Assembly: GCF_003668875.1 (NCBI RefSeq)
Contig: NZ_RAWM01000007.1
Location: 1 to 64,000, forward strand
Origin: Corallococcus interemptor
GTDB taxonomy: Bacteria > Myxococcota > Myxococcia > Myxococcales > Myxococcaceae
Length of the DNA: 64,000 bases
Direction of reading: 5' to 3'
Of this stretch, positions 36,303-45,498 are shown piece by piece. The notes beneath the pieces are model-generated. The model was not told where the DNA came from. It was given only the letters and a program-made list of their open reading frames with translations, and ran no database searches. Every line of letters starts with the position of its first letter. Positions within the stretch are counted from its first letter, which is position 1. A program made the translations under genes and the position numbers.

Positions 36303-38027
36303 TCAAACTCGCACGATGGCAGCCCCGTCCCGGCTAATGAGGACCTCTCCAAGAGTCGTGGGTCCATCGCGGGCTACGACATAACTCAACTCATCGTCTC
36401 CCACCTGATCAACCACATAATTTTTCGCATTAGGCTTGCGCGACACCAGCAATTCCAAGATGGTCGTCGCCACCACTCGAGCAGTTTGTTCATCCACGGC
36501 AGAAATTCTAAACTCCTGCTGTTCATCTGGACCAACAGGCAGCCAATGGATTGCTGCGCTAGGCGCCTCCAATGTCGCTTCCATCAACGACTGGTCCGTC
36601 TCGGTTTCCTTGATCCACGAGCCGATCGCCTCCACTTGGATCGGGTCAAGCGAAGAAAGGCGACGTCTGTTTTTTCTGCGGGTATTCGGACGCCTTCGCC
36701 AATACTTCTCCCAACGTCCCATCAGTGCGGTGACCCGAGGAGGTACGGCCTGAGCTATAGCGCCTGGGATTGTCGGTCTAGCCTCAACTGATTGCGCGTC
36801 CACCTCTGCATTTGGGATTGTCGGCCTAGTCTTAGCTGGTTGCGCACTTACCCCGGCACTTGGGATTGTCGGCCTAGTCCCAACCGGTTGCGCGTTCACC
36901 TTGGCGTCTTGGAATATCGACTCAGCCTCGTCCAATTGCGCACTCACAAGGTATTCCAGTCTCTCAGCATCAAAGGATGCCTCGGAAAACCGCGCCTTCA
37001 CGTCCGAGACAATGTCCGCCTCAACTGCTGCCGCAAGAACATCCAGCAGATGCGCATCCAACGCATAGGCGTCATTGCCGCTCTGGCGCCCAGGAGCAAG
37101 AAGCGAAACAAGATGCTTCCACGCTGATTGAAACAACGTCTCGGACTTCGTCCAAACGGCGCTAGCGGCGAGCGCGTGAGCGCGAACGTAACCATCCAGA
37201 TCATTCGGCGGCTTCAGGGGCTCAAGGATAACTTTTGAGTTGAAGAAAATGGGAAGCAACACGGGCATCCCTTTGCCATGACTGGACGAAACACACTCCA
37301 TACATCGCAATGGTTTGCACGCTCGCGGAACTGAATGCTTAGACCAAGGCATCCCCGCCTCTGCAACTCGACCATCAATAAAGTATGGCGTCGCCACTGC
37401 GCTACGATGCGCAGGAACACGGGCGTGCCCTAAACTCAGCGGATTACCAACTGGCGGACGACTCTTTCCTGGGTGAACTATCAAGCCATTCAACTGCTCA
37501 ATGCCATCCTGACGTCGGTCGCGCAGATGCGCGCACAGGTTGAACGAATGTCTACTTGTTCCAGAGCGTGTTGCGTTCCGGGTCAACTCCTCAAGCCTGC
37601 GAGCATTGACAGAGCCGGACTTCACTTCAATAGCGATCACTTCCGACCGCTTAGGGAACCAAGCAACGAAGTCTGGTCTGGGTAGTCCAGCAGCCCGGAT
37701 GACACGAGCGATGCGGGTCGCCCCCTTCTGGCGAAGCACTCTTGCCGTCAGGAACTCTCCGAAATCCCCGACTAGCGTCGTTGGGAGATGTTGGTGATCC
37801 TTCCCATGCCAACGACCTCGGACGAACTGGCTGAAGAAATCAGGCAACGCTGAATATAAAGAGCCCCAGTCGCTCTCAAGCTGAGGCCTAAAAAGAGCTG
37901 CAGACTTCTCATCTAGCCGGACCGACAACTGCGGCAAGCTACCATTCTTTATCTTACTTGAAATTTCGTCCAGAGAATCATTCAGATGAAGCTCCGGCGC
38001 ACGAACTTGAAATGTGAACGCGCTCAT
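36303..38027 (-). CDS. PD-(D/E)XK nuclease-like protein with TRPTIP repeats
   Basis: About 574 residues, with base composition and codon use unlike the neighbours. Numbered from the upstream ATG 38045, a restriction-endonuclease-like core reads GDFGEFLTA (Glu97), RPDFVAW (Asp125) and IAIEVKSGS (Glu140, Lys142). A Cys cluster CKPLRCMEC lies near 240. In the C-terminal half three 16-residue repeats (AQP..TRPTIP) precede a basic RRRPNTRRKNRRR stretch. ATG 38027 has GGGGAG 5 bp upstream and is preferred; ATG 38045 is the alternative. A DNA-cleaving defence or mobile-element role is plausible but unproven. Confidence 0.75.
   Translation of the reverse strand: MSAFTFQVRAPELHLNDSLDEISSKIKNGSLPQLSVRLDEKSAALFRPQLESDWGSLYSALPDFFSQFVRGRWHGKDHQHLPTTLVGDFGEFLTARVLRQKGATRIARVIRAAGLPRPDFVAWFPKRSEVIAIEVKSGSVNARRLEELTRNATRSGTSRHSFNLCAHLRDRRQDGIEQLNGLIVHPGKSRPPVGNPLSLGHARVPAHRSAVATPYFIDGRVAEAGMPWSKHSVPRACKPLRCMECVSSSHGKGMPVLLPIFFNSKVILEPLKPPNDLDGYVRAHALAASAVWTKSETLFQSAWKHLVSLLAPGRQSGNDAYALDAHLLDVLAAAVEADIVSDVKARFSEASFDAERLEYLVSAQLDEAESIFQDAKVNAQPVGTRPTIPSAGVSAQPAKTRPTIPNAEVDAQSVEARPTIPGAIAQAVPPRVTALMGRWEKYWRRRPNTRRKNRRRLSSLDPIQVEAIGSWIKETETDQSLMEATLEAPSAAIHWLPVGPDEQQEFRISAVDEQTARVVATTILELLVSRKPNAKNYVVDQVGDDELSYVVARDGPTTLGEVLISRDGAAIVRV
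36766..36909 (-). repeat. Three 48-bp tandem repeats inside the nuclease-like gene
   Basis: GGGATTGTCGG on the plus strand recurs at 36766, 36814 and 36862, exactly 48 bp apart. Each unit encodes 16 residues ending in or containing RPTIP. The units have diverged at their variable positions (for example TRPTIP, TRPTIP, ARPTIP). Probably a flexible linker that expanded by slippage. Confidence 0.85.
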
Positions 38028-38337
38028 CATTGCTCCCCACGACATATCCGCTCAAAAGAATCCTAAGAATCATAGCTGAGCGGCCTCACAGTATGGAGGC
38101 ACTGCTGAAAGTGAGCGATGGAAGCGGGAACGATGCAGTCCATCATGGATGGAGCTGGTCTTCAGGCATGGCCTGTAGCGCACCGTCAGGCCTCCCATGG
38201 TGACAGGCCATCAGCAGGGGAACGAGCCAAGAGCCGATGGGTTCGGAAAGACGCTTAATGGCCGCGTCTTCTGCACCTCGGTGTCGGTCGGCACGGACTT
38301 CAGACTCTGCGCAGCTGGCGACCGCCTCCAATCTAAA
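38028..38337. other. Non-coding right part of the insert
   Basis: About 310 bp upstream of the nuclease-like gene with no convincing coding sequence. The first part is AT-rich (AAAAGAATCCTAAGAATCA) and likely holds that gene's promoter. The remainder has weak open frames on both strands, without recognisable motifs; it may be a decayed gene. Confidence 0.5.
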
Positions 38338-38389
38338 CGCCATCCACCGCGCCGCGCTGCTGCTGAGACACGGCGCGGTCCCCCGGTAA
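38338..38389 (+). pseudogene. Displaced 3' end of iorA (right copy of the direct repeat)
   Basis: Read in the iorA frame this fragment encodes [15 protein letters not shown] and then TAA at 38387-38389, the same tail as the intact gene plus one extra Arg. There is no start or upstream coding part. It lies 4 bp from the end of the convergent aldo/keto reductase gene, the arrangement expected for the original downstream neighbour of iorA. Confidence 0.75.
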
Positions 38390-38393
38390 GCCA

Positions 38394-39509
38394 CTACCGG
38401 GGCGAGGGCCGGAACCAGGTGGGCTCCGCGCGGACCGTGGTGCCGCCCGTGAACATGCCTCCGGTGAAGAAGTCCGACTCGAAGAAGTGGTACGGGTGGA
38501 CGAGCTCCGGACGGCTCACGGCCTCCAGGCGCGCGGCCAGCTCCGCGGGAATCTGGACGTCGAGCGCGTGCAGGTTCGCCTCCAACTGCTCCAGCCGCGT
38601 CGCGCCGATGATGGTGGACGCCACGCCCGGCCGGCGCGTCACCCACGCCAGCGCCACCTGCGCAGGGGAGCGGTCCAGCTCCTTCGCCACCTCGCGCAGC
38701 ACGTCCACGATGGCCCAGTTGCGCTCGGTGAAGAGCTTTTCGAAGCCCGGGTTGCCTCCGCCCTGGATGGACGGCAGCCGGCCCTCGCCCTTCGCCTGCG
38801 TGCCTTCACGCGTGTACTTGCCGGACAACAGCCCCGACGCCAGCGGGCTCCACGGCGTGATGGACGCGCCCAGCGCCAGCGCCGCGGGGATGTGCTCGCG
38901 CTCGATGTTGCGCTCCACCAGCGAGTACTCCAGCTGCAACGCGACGACGCGCTCCCAGCCCTCCTGCTCCGCCAGCGTCTGCGCGCGAGCGAAGTACCAG
39001 GCCGGCACGTCCGACAGGCCGAAGTAGCGGACCTTGCCCTCGCGCACGAGCGCGTCGAGCGTGCGCATCACCTCCTCCATGGGCGTGATGCCATCCCACG
39101 CGTGCAGCCAGTACAGGTCCACGTAGTCCGTCTTCAGCCGCCGCAGCGAACCCTCCAGCGCGCGGCGGATGTTCTTGCGGCCGTTGCCGCCCGCGTTCGG
39201 GTCCCCGGGGGACGTGTTGATGGTGAACTTCGTCGCGAGGACCGCGCGGTCGCGGCCACCGGCTTGCGCGAAGTAGTCCCCGAGGATGGCCTCGCTGGAG
39301 CCGCCCGTGTAGCCGTCCGCGGTGTCCACGAAGTTGCCGCCCGCCTCCAGATAGCGCGCGAGCATGCGGTGGGCGGTGTCCTTGGGGCTGCCCCAGCCCC
39401 ACTCGGTGCCGAAGGTCATGGCGCCCAGGCACAGCGGGCTCACCCGCAGGCCGCTGCGGCCCAGCAGGTGGTACTGCGCCAGCGAATCGATTCGACCGGT
39501 CGTCGTCAT
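38394..39509 (-). CDS. Aldo/keto reductase
   Basis: 371 residues, TIM-barrel aldo/keto reductase. VDTADGYTGGSSE holds the catalytic Asp and Tyr, VLATKF the Lys, LYWLHAWD the His region, and the C-terminal NADPH-binding segment is ASTIIGATRLEQLEANL. It reduces aldehydes or ketones with NADPH. It is divergently paired with a LysR-type regulator across a 97-bp gap, a common regulator-target arrangement. Confidence 0.92.
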   Translation of the reverse strand: MTTTGRIDSLAQYHLLGRSGLRVSPLCLGAMTFGTEWGWGSPKDTAHRMLARYLEAGGNFVDTADGYTGGSSEAILGDYFAQAGGRDRAVLATKFTINTSPGDPNAGGNGRKNIRRALEGSLRRLKTDYVDLYWLHAWDGITPMEEVMRTLDALVREGKVRYFGLSDVPAWYFARAQTLAEQEGWERVVALQLEYSLVERNIEREHIPAALALGASITPWSPLASGLLSGKYTREGTQAKGEGRLPSIQGGGNPGFEKLFTERNWAIVDVLREVAKELDRSPAQVALAWVTRRPGVASTIIGATRLEQLEANLHALDVQIPAELAARLEAVSRPELVHPYHFFESDFFTGGMFTGGTTVRAEPTWFRPSPR

Positions 39510-39606
39510 GGAGTGCGTCCTCCCGTTTGGATGCGCACAAGGTGCCGTCCGGCGGCCTCCAGCTGAAGACGCGGAAGTTGCAGGGACTGTTTAGACTTTC
39601 TTCGAA

Positions 39607-40509
39607 ATGGCCCTGACACCCCTCAACGCCCTGACCGTGTTCGTCACCGTCGCCCGCCGGCGCAGCTTCAGCCAGGCCGCGAAGGAGCTGGGCGTGTCCT
39701 CGTCCGCGGTGAGCCAGGCGGTGCGTCAGCTGGAGACGAAGCTGGGACAGCCGCTGCTCGCGCGCACCACGCGCAGCGTGTCCCTCACCGACGCGGGACA
39801 GCGGCTCCTGGACGAAGCAGCGCCGGGGCTCCAGTCCGCTCTGGCGGCGCTCGAACACCTGGCCGCCGGGGACACGTCGCAGGTGACGGGCTCGCTGCGC
39901 CTGTCGGTGCCCACCTTCTCCGTGTCACTCGTGCTGGAGCCGGTGCTGCCGCGCTTCGCCGCGGCGTACCCGCAGGTACAGGTGCACGTGTCCGTTCAGG
40001 ACGGGTTCGTGGACATCGTGAAGGAGGGCTACGACGCCGGCATCCGGCTCACGGAAGCCGTGCAGCGCGACATGGTCCAGGTGCGCCTGACGCCAGCCTT
40101 CCGCTTCCTCGTCGTGGGCGCGCCCGCGTACCTCGAACGGCACGGGACGCCCCGGCATCCCCGAGACCTGGCGAAGCACCGTTGCCTGGGCGTCCGCACG
40201 TCGACAGGACTGCCCTACCACTGGGAGTTCGAACAGGGGAGCAAGGAGCTCGCCGTACCCGTGAAGGGGCCGCTCACGTCGGACAGCTCCGCGCTGCTCC
40301 TCAACATGGCGCACGCGGGGCTGGGGCTCACCTACCTGGCGGAGATCCAAGCGGCCCCCGCGCTGCGCTCCGGCGCGCTGAAGCCCGTGCTGGAGGACTG
40401 GGCCCCCACCGTCCCCGGCCTCTTCCTCTACTACCCCCACCGGGCGCGGGCCTCGCGTCCCCTGCGGGCCTTCATCGAACTGGCGCGGGAGCTGCTGCCC
40501 TTGCGCTGA
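39607..40509 (+). CDS. LysR-type transcriptional regulator
   Basis: 300 residues with an N-terminal winged helix-turn-helix (SFSQAAKELGVSSSAVSQAVRQLE, about 17-40) and a C-terminal effector-binding domain of the LysR type. It probably controls the divergent aldo/keto reductase and itself from the 97-bp intergenic region. I could not pick out a convincing T-N11-A operator by eye. Confidence 0.92.
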   Translation: MALTPLNALTVFVTVARRRSFSQAAKELGVSSSAVSQAVRQLETKLGQPLLARTTRSVSLTDAGQRLLDEAAPGLQSALAALEHLAAGDTSQVTGSLRLSVPTFSVSLVLEPVLPRFAAAYPQVQVHVSVQDGFVDIVKEGYDAGIRLTEAVQRDMVQVRLTPAFRFLVVGAPAYLERHGTPRHPRDLAKHRCLGVRTSTGLPYHWEFEQGSKELAVPVKGPLTSDSSALLLNMAHAGLGLTYLAEIQAAPALRSGALKPVLEDWAPTVPGLFLYYPHRARASRPLRAFIELARELLPLR

Positions 40510-40629
40510 AGGGGGCGCGGCCGCTCGACTCCCGTGCGGACAGGCGGGCATGCTGCACGCCGCTGACTCCCTCGCCCGTGGACTGTTATGGCGGGGGACG
40601 GGCCGGTTCCACAGCGAAAGGACAGCAAC

Positions 40630-41007
40630 ATGGCGCAGCACGGAAAGCGTGTCGGTCTCCTGATGGCGTTCGCGGTGACGGCGGCCCTGCTGGGGGCTCC
40701 CGCCCACGCGGCGGACCCGGCGAAGAAGTCCAAGCCCGCGCCGGCGGCGAAGGCGGACGCCGGGGTGGAGGGCCAGGACGCGGGCACGGCCGCCACGCCG
40801 GACAAGGACGCCACCGCGTCCCAGGGCGCGGGCCGCTGCACGGGCAAGGCGAACTTCTGTGGCGTCTTCTCCCAGATGTACTGCAGCAGCCAGCCTGGCT
40901 GTGCCTACATGTTCGGGTCCAACATGTGCGGCGGCGTGGCCATCGCTTGCGAGAAGGCCACCAACGAAGCCTTCTGCAAGAAGATCAAGGGCTGCTCCTG
41001 GAAGTAG
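40630..41007 (+). CDS. Secreted Cys-rich small protein
   Basis: 125 residues with a Sec signal (LLMAFAVTAALLGAPAHAA), an Ala/Lys/Asp-rich low-complexity linker (about 30-70) and a compact C-terminal region with eight Cys in patterns such as CSSQPGC and KGCSW. The Cys are likely disulfide-bonded outside the cytoplasm. The GAAAGGA tract lies about 9 bp before the ATG. No known function. The next gene starts 30 bp downstream. Confidence 0.75.
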   Translation: MAQHGKRVGLLMAFAVTAALLGAPAHAADPAKKSKPAPAAKADAGVEGQDAGTAATPDKDATASQGAGRCTGKANFCGVFSQMYCSSQPGCAYMFGSNMCGGVAIACEKATNEAFCKKIKGCSWK

Positions 41008-41037
41008 AGTCGCCCTCACGCACGCCGGGGGTCCGCC

Positions 41038-42285
41038 ATGCCGAAGCGCGAATTCGACGAGGGCATCGACACCGCGACGCTCCCCCGCATCTCCATCCTG
41101 TTCATCCCCTTCGACGCCGCGAAGAAGTTCTACAAGGCCAACACCACCAAGGGCGTGAAGGGGCTGAGCGCGTCGTTCGATGACACCGGGGCGCGGGTGG
41201 ACGGGGCGAACCTGGCCCACCCGCTGGTCCCCGGCATGGCCGCCAGCGACTTCCTGGCGGGGCCGGACATCGCGGCGAAGCTCGCGGACATCGTGCAGCA
41301 GGAGTGCGACCTCATCCGCAACGTGTACAACCCCGACTCCGACTACGACGACAACTACCAGTCCTGGCTGAAGAGCAACGGCCCCCAGGCGGCGGACACG
41401 TCCCAGTGGAGCGACCGGCGCAAGAACCGCATCGAGCGCAACCTGCGCGGCTACAAGCACTACCCCGTCTTCATCTTCCTGTCGGAGAACCCCACCGGCT
41501 CGCCCTTCCCGGACCGCATCGGCCTGTCTGGCCTGGGCATGTCCTACGTGCGTAGGCACCTCATCGACAACTCGACGGTCAAGGGCATCAAGCACGTCAA
41601 CGAGATCGCCCTCTACCTGCGGGAGGACATCGACCGGCAGGTGGACAACACGAAGGAGGACGGCTTCTACCTGGAGGCCACCACCGTCACGCGCAAGACG
41701 GCGTCCATCCAGGCGAAGCTGAAGGCCAAGGACGAGTACATCCTCAAGGTGACGCTGGGGAACCGGTACGGCCATTGCGTGACGGTGGCCGGGGTGCACC
41801 TGCGCGCGTCACTCACCGGCTCCAACGCGCAGGAGCGCGGGGTGGAGCACAAGGCCCTGCAGGCGTTCTGCGTGGCCGAGGGCATCCAGGTGATGGTGGG
41901 CGACTTCAACATGGACCTTCAAGAGACGTCCCAGGGCAGCCGGGGCGTCTTCTTCGACGGCCAGCCGGAGTCCCGGCCCACGTACATGCTGCCCCACCAG
42001 AGCCCGGAGGCCATCCCGCTCTTCCTGCAGCAGTACTCGAACTCCTCCGGCAACGCCCACTACATGGGCTACTACCAGGCGGACACGGAGCACCTGGAGT
42101 TCGTCGGCCAGGGCATGTACGGCCTGATGGGCACCAGCGGCTCGCGGCACCTGAAGTCCGAGGGCAAGTTCTACTCGGACCACCCGTCCATCTACCTGCA
42201 GGTGAAGTCCACGCGCATCACCGAGCAGGCCCGCGACCGGATCATCGCGAGGAAGATTTTCCGCGTCGTGCGGCCCATGAAATGA
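41038..42285 (+). CDS. Endonuclease/exonuclease/phosphatase-fold protein
   Basis: 415 residues. The C-terminal half contains VMVGDFNMDL and, near the end, SDHPSIYLQV, which are the conserved D-x-N and S-D-H motifs of the EEP (DNase I-like) fold; TVAGVHLRAS precedes them at the expected strand. The N-terminal 150 residues contain an acidic, Asp-rich stretch and no recognised domain. No signal peptide. Whether it cleaves nucleic acid or phosphoesters is open. The 3' end overlaps the convergent YfhO gene by 44 bp. Confidence 0.75.
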   Translation: MPKREFDEGIDTATLPRISILFIPFDAAKKFYKANTTKGVKGLSASFDDTGARVDGANLAHPLVPGMAASDFLAGPDIAAKLADIVQQECDLIRNVYNPDSDYDDNYQSWLKSNGPQAADTSQWSDRRKNRIERNLRGYKHYPVFIFLSENPTGSPFPDRIGLSGLGMSYVRRHLIDNSTVKGIKHVNEIALYLREDIDRQVDNTKEDGFYLEATTVTRKTASIQAKLKAKDEYILKVTLGNRYGHCVTVAGVHLRASLTGSNAQERGVEHKALQAFCVAEGIQVMVGDFNMDLQETSQGSRGVFFDGQPESRPTYMLPHQSPEAIPLFLQQYSNSSGNAHYMGYYQADTEHLEFVGQGMYGLMGTSGSRHLKSEGKFYSDHPSIYLQVKSTRITEQARDRIIARKIFRVVRPMK

Positions 42286-44473
42286 GCCCCAGCCAGCCGA
42301 GCACCGACAGGGCCAACCCCAGACGGAAGCTCAGCGGGCGGTAGTCGAAGTGGACCGTGTGCACGCCGCGAGGGATGCGCACGGCGCGCAGCGCCAGGTC
42401 CGCCCGGTGGATGGGCGCATCCTGTCCATCCACGGTCGCGGTCCAGCCCGGGTAATGGCTGTCGGACACGACGAGGTAGCTGTCGTCGCAGGCGTCCACC
42501 TTCAGCTCCAGATGCCGGGCGCCCTGGCGCACCCACTCCACGCTGCCCGTGCACGCGGGCCGCTCCAGCGGCTCCCCCGTGGCGAGGAAGGCGGTGTGCC
42601 GGAAGGGCTGGGAGGCGTCCTCCACCGCCGCGAGCGCCTGTTCATCCGTGACGACGCGGGCCCGCTGGACGAGGAACGCGCGAGGCATCGCGGTGCGCGA
42701 GCGCGACAGGGTGGTGCCGTCCTCCGCCGTGTTGAGCAGCTCCAGGTCGTCGAAGGGCGGCGGCCCGTGGCGCAGGTAGTGGGTGACGCCCGTGAGGTCG
42801 AAGACGGTGCGCAGGCCCGCGTCGTGGAAGACGTCCGTGTACCGGGGCTCGGGGGCGCCAAAGCCCTCCAGCGCGGGCAGGCGCTCCTCCACGAAGCGGT
42901 TGGGCATGAGCTGTTCGCGGCTGCGCTCGATGGTGTTCCCCTTGCCCACGCGCGACGGGTCCTCCGGGCCCTGGATGTCCACGCTGATGCGGCCCGCGTA
43001 GGGCTGGGGCAGGAAGACGCGCAGGGAGAAGGGCCGCAGCAGCGCTTGCAGCGGCGTGTACTTCGGCCGCTCCAGCACCGCGTGGGACGCCGCAATCTCC
43101 AGCCCCACGAGCAGCGCGATGCCCTGGCGCACCCGGCGTGGACGCGTGAAGGCGCCGCGCGGCCAGAGCACCACGAGCACGGCCAAACCCAGCCACAGGG
43201 GCACCCACGGGGCGCCCGCATCGGCGGAGGCGCGCATGCCCAGGAGGCGGGCCATGGGGCCAATGACAGCCATGGCGCCCACCATGCTTGTCAGGGCCAC
43301 GGCCGCGCGCAGACGTGAGGGGCGCAGGCGCCGCGTCAGCCGGCCCAGCGCGTCCACTCCGAAGGCGGACAGCACGGCCACGCAGAACGCGACGCCCACG
43401 AAGTACTTCACCGGGTAGCGGAAGAGTGAGAACGGCGGCACGTGCAGCAGCACCCAGGCCGAGGGCGCGAAGTGCCGGCCCAGGCTCAGCGCCAGGAGCA
43501 CCAGCGCCCCCACGGTGAAGGCCCGCACCCGCCGGGGTCCCCGGACGGCGCCCAGGATGGCCAGCGCGCAGGGCAGCGTGCCCAGGAAGAGGCTGAGGAT
43601 GAACCACTGGTCATCCCCCCAGTAGCTGCCCCGAGGCCAGTCCGCGAACGGCCACAGCGCGGACAGCACCTGCGGCCACGACACGGACCAGACGAGCCGC
43701 CACTTCCAGGCGTCATCCAGGCGCAGGGAGTTTCGCGCGAACTCGGCGGTGGGCAGCAGCGCCACCGCCGCGAGCACCGCTGCCAGCGCGAAGCCTCCCG
43801 CCACGCGCGCCACCGAACGCACGCGGGCCCGCTTCTCCTGTCGTGGCGCGAAGGCCGCCACCAGCACCGCGAGCATCCCCTGCCACAGCGTCGTCTCCGG
43901 AGAGCCGGCGAAGAGGGACAGCGCGCCGTACACGGCCAGCCGCGCCAGGGGGCCACGTCCCGGGCGGCGGGTGGCGTCATGCGCTGCGCTCAGGATGAAG
44001 CCGCTCCAGGCCGCGGCGTCCACCAGGTTCTGCTGGAGGCCCAGCCGGGTCATCATCGCGGACAGCCCGAACGCGGCGCCCGCGATGGCCGCCGCGATCC
44101 ACGACGCGCGCAGCCTCCGGCACAGCAGGGACACGCCCACCGCCGCGAGCACGACGTGAAACAGCTGCATCAGCGTCATGGACGCGATGGGCCCCCCGAA
44201 CAGCACGGCGATCCAGCGCGGCGGGTAGTACACCTGCGAGTAGAGCGTCGCCGCGAACGGCTGCCCCAGGCGCAGGTACGGGTTCCACAAAGGCACTTCA
44301 CCCGCGCACAGCGACTCCAGCAGGAAGGCCGAGTCCGGGAAGAAGATGCGGAACAAATCCCGTCCCGCGAGCAGATGCCCGGTGAAGACGGGCCAATAGA
44401 CGAACGCGAGCAGCGCCAGCAGTCCCACGACCGTGACAAGCCCTGCCCATCCTCGCGTTCGCGGCGCCGTCAT
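42242..44473 (-). CDS. YfhO-family membrane protein
   Basis: 743 residues. About twelve transmembrane helices occupy the first 450 residues, with FPDSAFLLESLCAGEVPLWNP near the start and a soluble C-terminal domain with YLVVSDSHYPGWTATVDG, both typical of YfhO/GT-C-like polytopic proteins. In Gram-positives YfhO acts in lipid-linked sugar transfer; the role here is unknown. The long upstream open frame to 44893 lacks conserved features, so ATG 44473 is used. Confidence 0.85.
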   Translation of the reverse strand: MTAPRTRGWAGLVTVVGLLALLAFVYWPVFTGHLLAGRDLFRIFFPDSAFLLESLCAGEVPLWNPYLRLGQPFAATLYSQVYYPPRWIAVLFGGPIASMTLMQLFHVVLAAVGVSLLCRRLRASWIAAAIAGAAFGLSAMMTRLGLQQNLVDAAAWSGFILSAAHDATRRPGRGPLARLAVYGALSLFAGSPETTLWQGMLAVLVAAFAPRQEKRARVRSVARVAGGFALAAVLAAVALLPTAEFARNSLRLDDAWKWRLVWSVSWPQVLSALWPFADWPRGSYWGDDQWFILSLFLGTLPCALAILGAVRGPRRVRAFTVGALVLLALSLGRHFAPSAWVLLHVPPFSLFRYPVKYFVGVAFCVAVLSAFGVDALGRLTRRLRPSRLRAAVALTSMVGAMAVIGPMARLLGMRASADAGAPWVPLWLGLAVLVVLWPRGAFTRPRRVRQGIALLVGLEIAASHAVLERPKYTPLQALLRPFSLRVFLPQPYAGRISVDIQGPEDPSRVGKGNTIERSREQLMPNRFVEERLPALEGFGAPEPRYTDVFHDAGLRTVFDLTGVTHYLRHGPPPFDDLELLNTAEDGTTLSRSRTAMPRAFLVQRARVVTDEQALAAVEDASQPFRHTAFLATGEPLERPACTGSVEWVRQGARHLELKVDACDDSYLVVSDSHYPGWTATVDGQDAPIHRADLALRAVRIPRGVHTVHFDYRPLSFRLGLALSVLGWLGLISWAARRGKSSSR

Positions 44474-44868
44474 GCCGGCGGCATCGTAGGCCGGATGGCC
44501 CTTCAATAGACGTACGGCGAGCGGCGCGCCCACTCCGTCTTGCCGTTTGCGGCTGGCACAGCAGCGCGAGGACAGCCGTCGTGGCCAGGAAGCCGCGCCG
44601 AGGTCCAGGGACCACGGGCGAGCGGGAGTGTTCGGGGAGCATCGCGGGCGGAGAGCCACGGCCGGGCACCCTGCCCGGCCGGTGTGATGACTCATAGCAA
44701 CCCGTGCGCCAGGAACCCACGACCGCCCCGGTGAGCCCCTGGGGTTCAATTCCACCCCTTCCGAGCACTTCAGGACTACCCGGTAAGCCGTGGACACTGC
44801 ATTCACGGCCGTGCTGAGCTTGGCGCAAAGGCAGACATCCCCGCCCGCTCCCCCGAGACGCCCGGCCC
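44474..44868. other. Intergenic region between divergent genes
   Basis: 395 bp between the YfhO gene and the next membrane-protein gene. It should contain both promoters. No credible small coding sequence, hairpin or repeat was found by eye. Confidence 0.5.
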
Positions 44869-45435
44869 ATGTCCTTCTTCGAAGTGCTCTCACCGGTCCC
44901 CCAGAAGATGGACATGGGGGGAAACCTCCCCCTGCGCTTCCACACGCGTCCGCTGGCGGGCCAGGTCGTGTGGCCGCTGCTGTCCTTCGTGCTGTTCGTC
45001 GTGATTCCCCTGGCCTACGCGCTGGACCAGGGCCTGTCCCCGGCCCGGCTGCGCGAGGAGTGGATGCTGCCCCTGGTGGTGGTGCTCGGCGGCTTCGTGT
45101 CCGTGACGTTCATCCTGCGGTGTGTCCGCACGCGGCTGGAGGTGGTGGTCACGGCCTCGGAGGTCTCCCTGCGCGGCGGCGGCGCCCTGAGCGCGTTCAC
45201 CTGGAGCGAGCCGTTGGAGCACTACGTGGGGCTCGACTGCGAGCGGCGCCACCACCCGGACTGGATTGGCGCGCAGGACGAGTACGGCATCGCGCTGACG
45301 CACCACAAGGACCCGGACCGCAACGTCGTCGTGCACTGGGGCCGGGACTCCCGCCGCTTCGAGGACCGGCTCGCGCGCTACGCCCAGCTCCTGCGCCTCC
45401 CCGTCCGCCGGGAGCAGCGCGCCGCCCGCCGCTAG
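44869..45435 (+). CDS. Hypothetical membrane protein
   Basis: 188 residues with two hydrophobic helices (about 30-53 and 67-83) followed by a soluble domain resembling a bacterial PH-like fold in layout (LEVVVTASEVSLRGG, then alternating strands). No firm family. It lies just upstream of the ArsR operator region. Confidence 0.65.
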   Translation: MSFFEVLSPVPQKMDMGGNLPLRFHTRPLAGQVVWPLLSFVLFVVIPLAYALDQGLSPARLREEWMLPLVVVLGGFVSVTFILRCVRTRLEVVVTASEVSLRGGGALSAFTWSEPLEHYVGLDCERRHHPDWIGAQDEYGIALTHHKDPDRNVVVHWGRDSRRFEDRLARYAQLLRLPVRREQRAARR

Positions 45436-45437
45436 AC

Positions 45438-45483
45438 GCGTCGGAGATTTCCGACGCCTCTTGATGTGTCGGAAGTTTCCGAC
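45438..45483. promoter_or_regulatory. Twin palindromic operators upstream of the ArsR-type gene
   Basis: Two 16-bp inverted repeats, GTCGGAGATTTCCGAC at 45440-45455 and GTCGGAAGTTTCCGAC at 45468-45483, lie 28 bp apart and end 15 bp before the ArsR start. The first extends to 8-bp arms at 45438-45457. This spacing and position suit two ArsR dimers repressing their own operon. Confidence 0.7.
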
Positions 45484-45498
45484 GTATCAATCCGGGCC

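Larger units (their letters stand above)
36259..38383. mobile_element. Putative 2.1-kb inserted segment at the 3' end of iorA
   Basis: The segment lies between the two copies of the iorA tail, is visibly richer in A and T than both flanks, and holds one coding sequence (a PD-(D/E)XK-type protein on the minus strand). Removing it would restore iorA reading to TAA at 38387-38389, 4 bp from the convergent aldo/keto reductase gene. No integrase or transposase is recognised within it, so it may be a cargo remnant or have been mobilised in trans. Confidence 0.55.

Noticed and set aside
36262-38337. Integrase or transposase in the insert
   Set aside because: Looked for tyrosine-recombinase, serine-recombinase and DDE patterns in the visible frames; none found.
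38143-38646. Minus-strand frame crossing the insert's right edge
   Set aside because: Most of it is the shadow of the AKR 3' region and the iorA tail; no recognisable domain in the remaining part.
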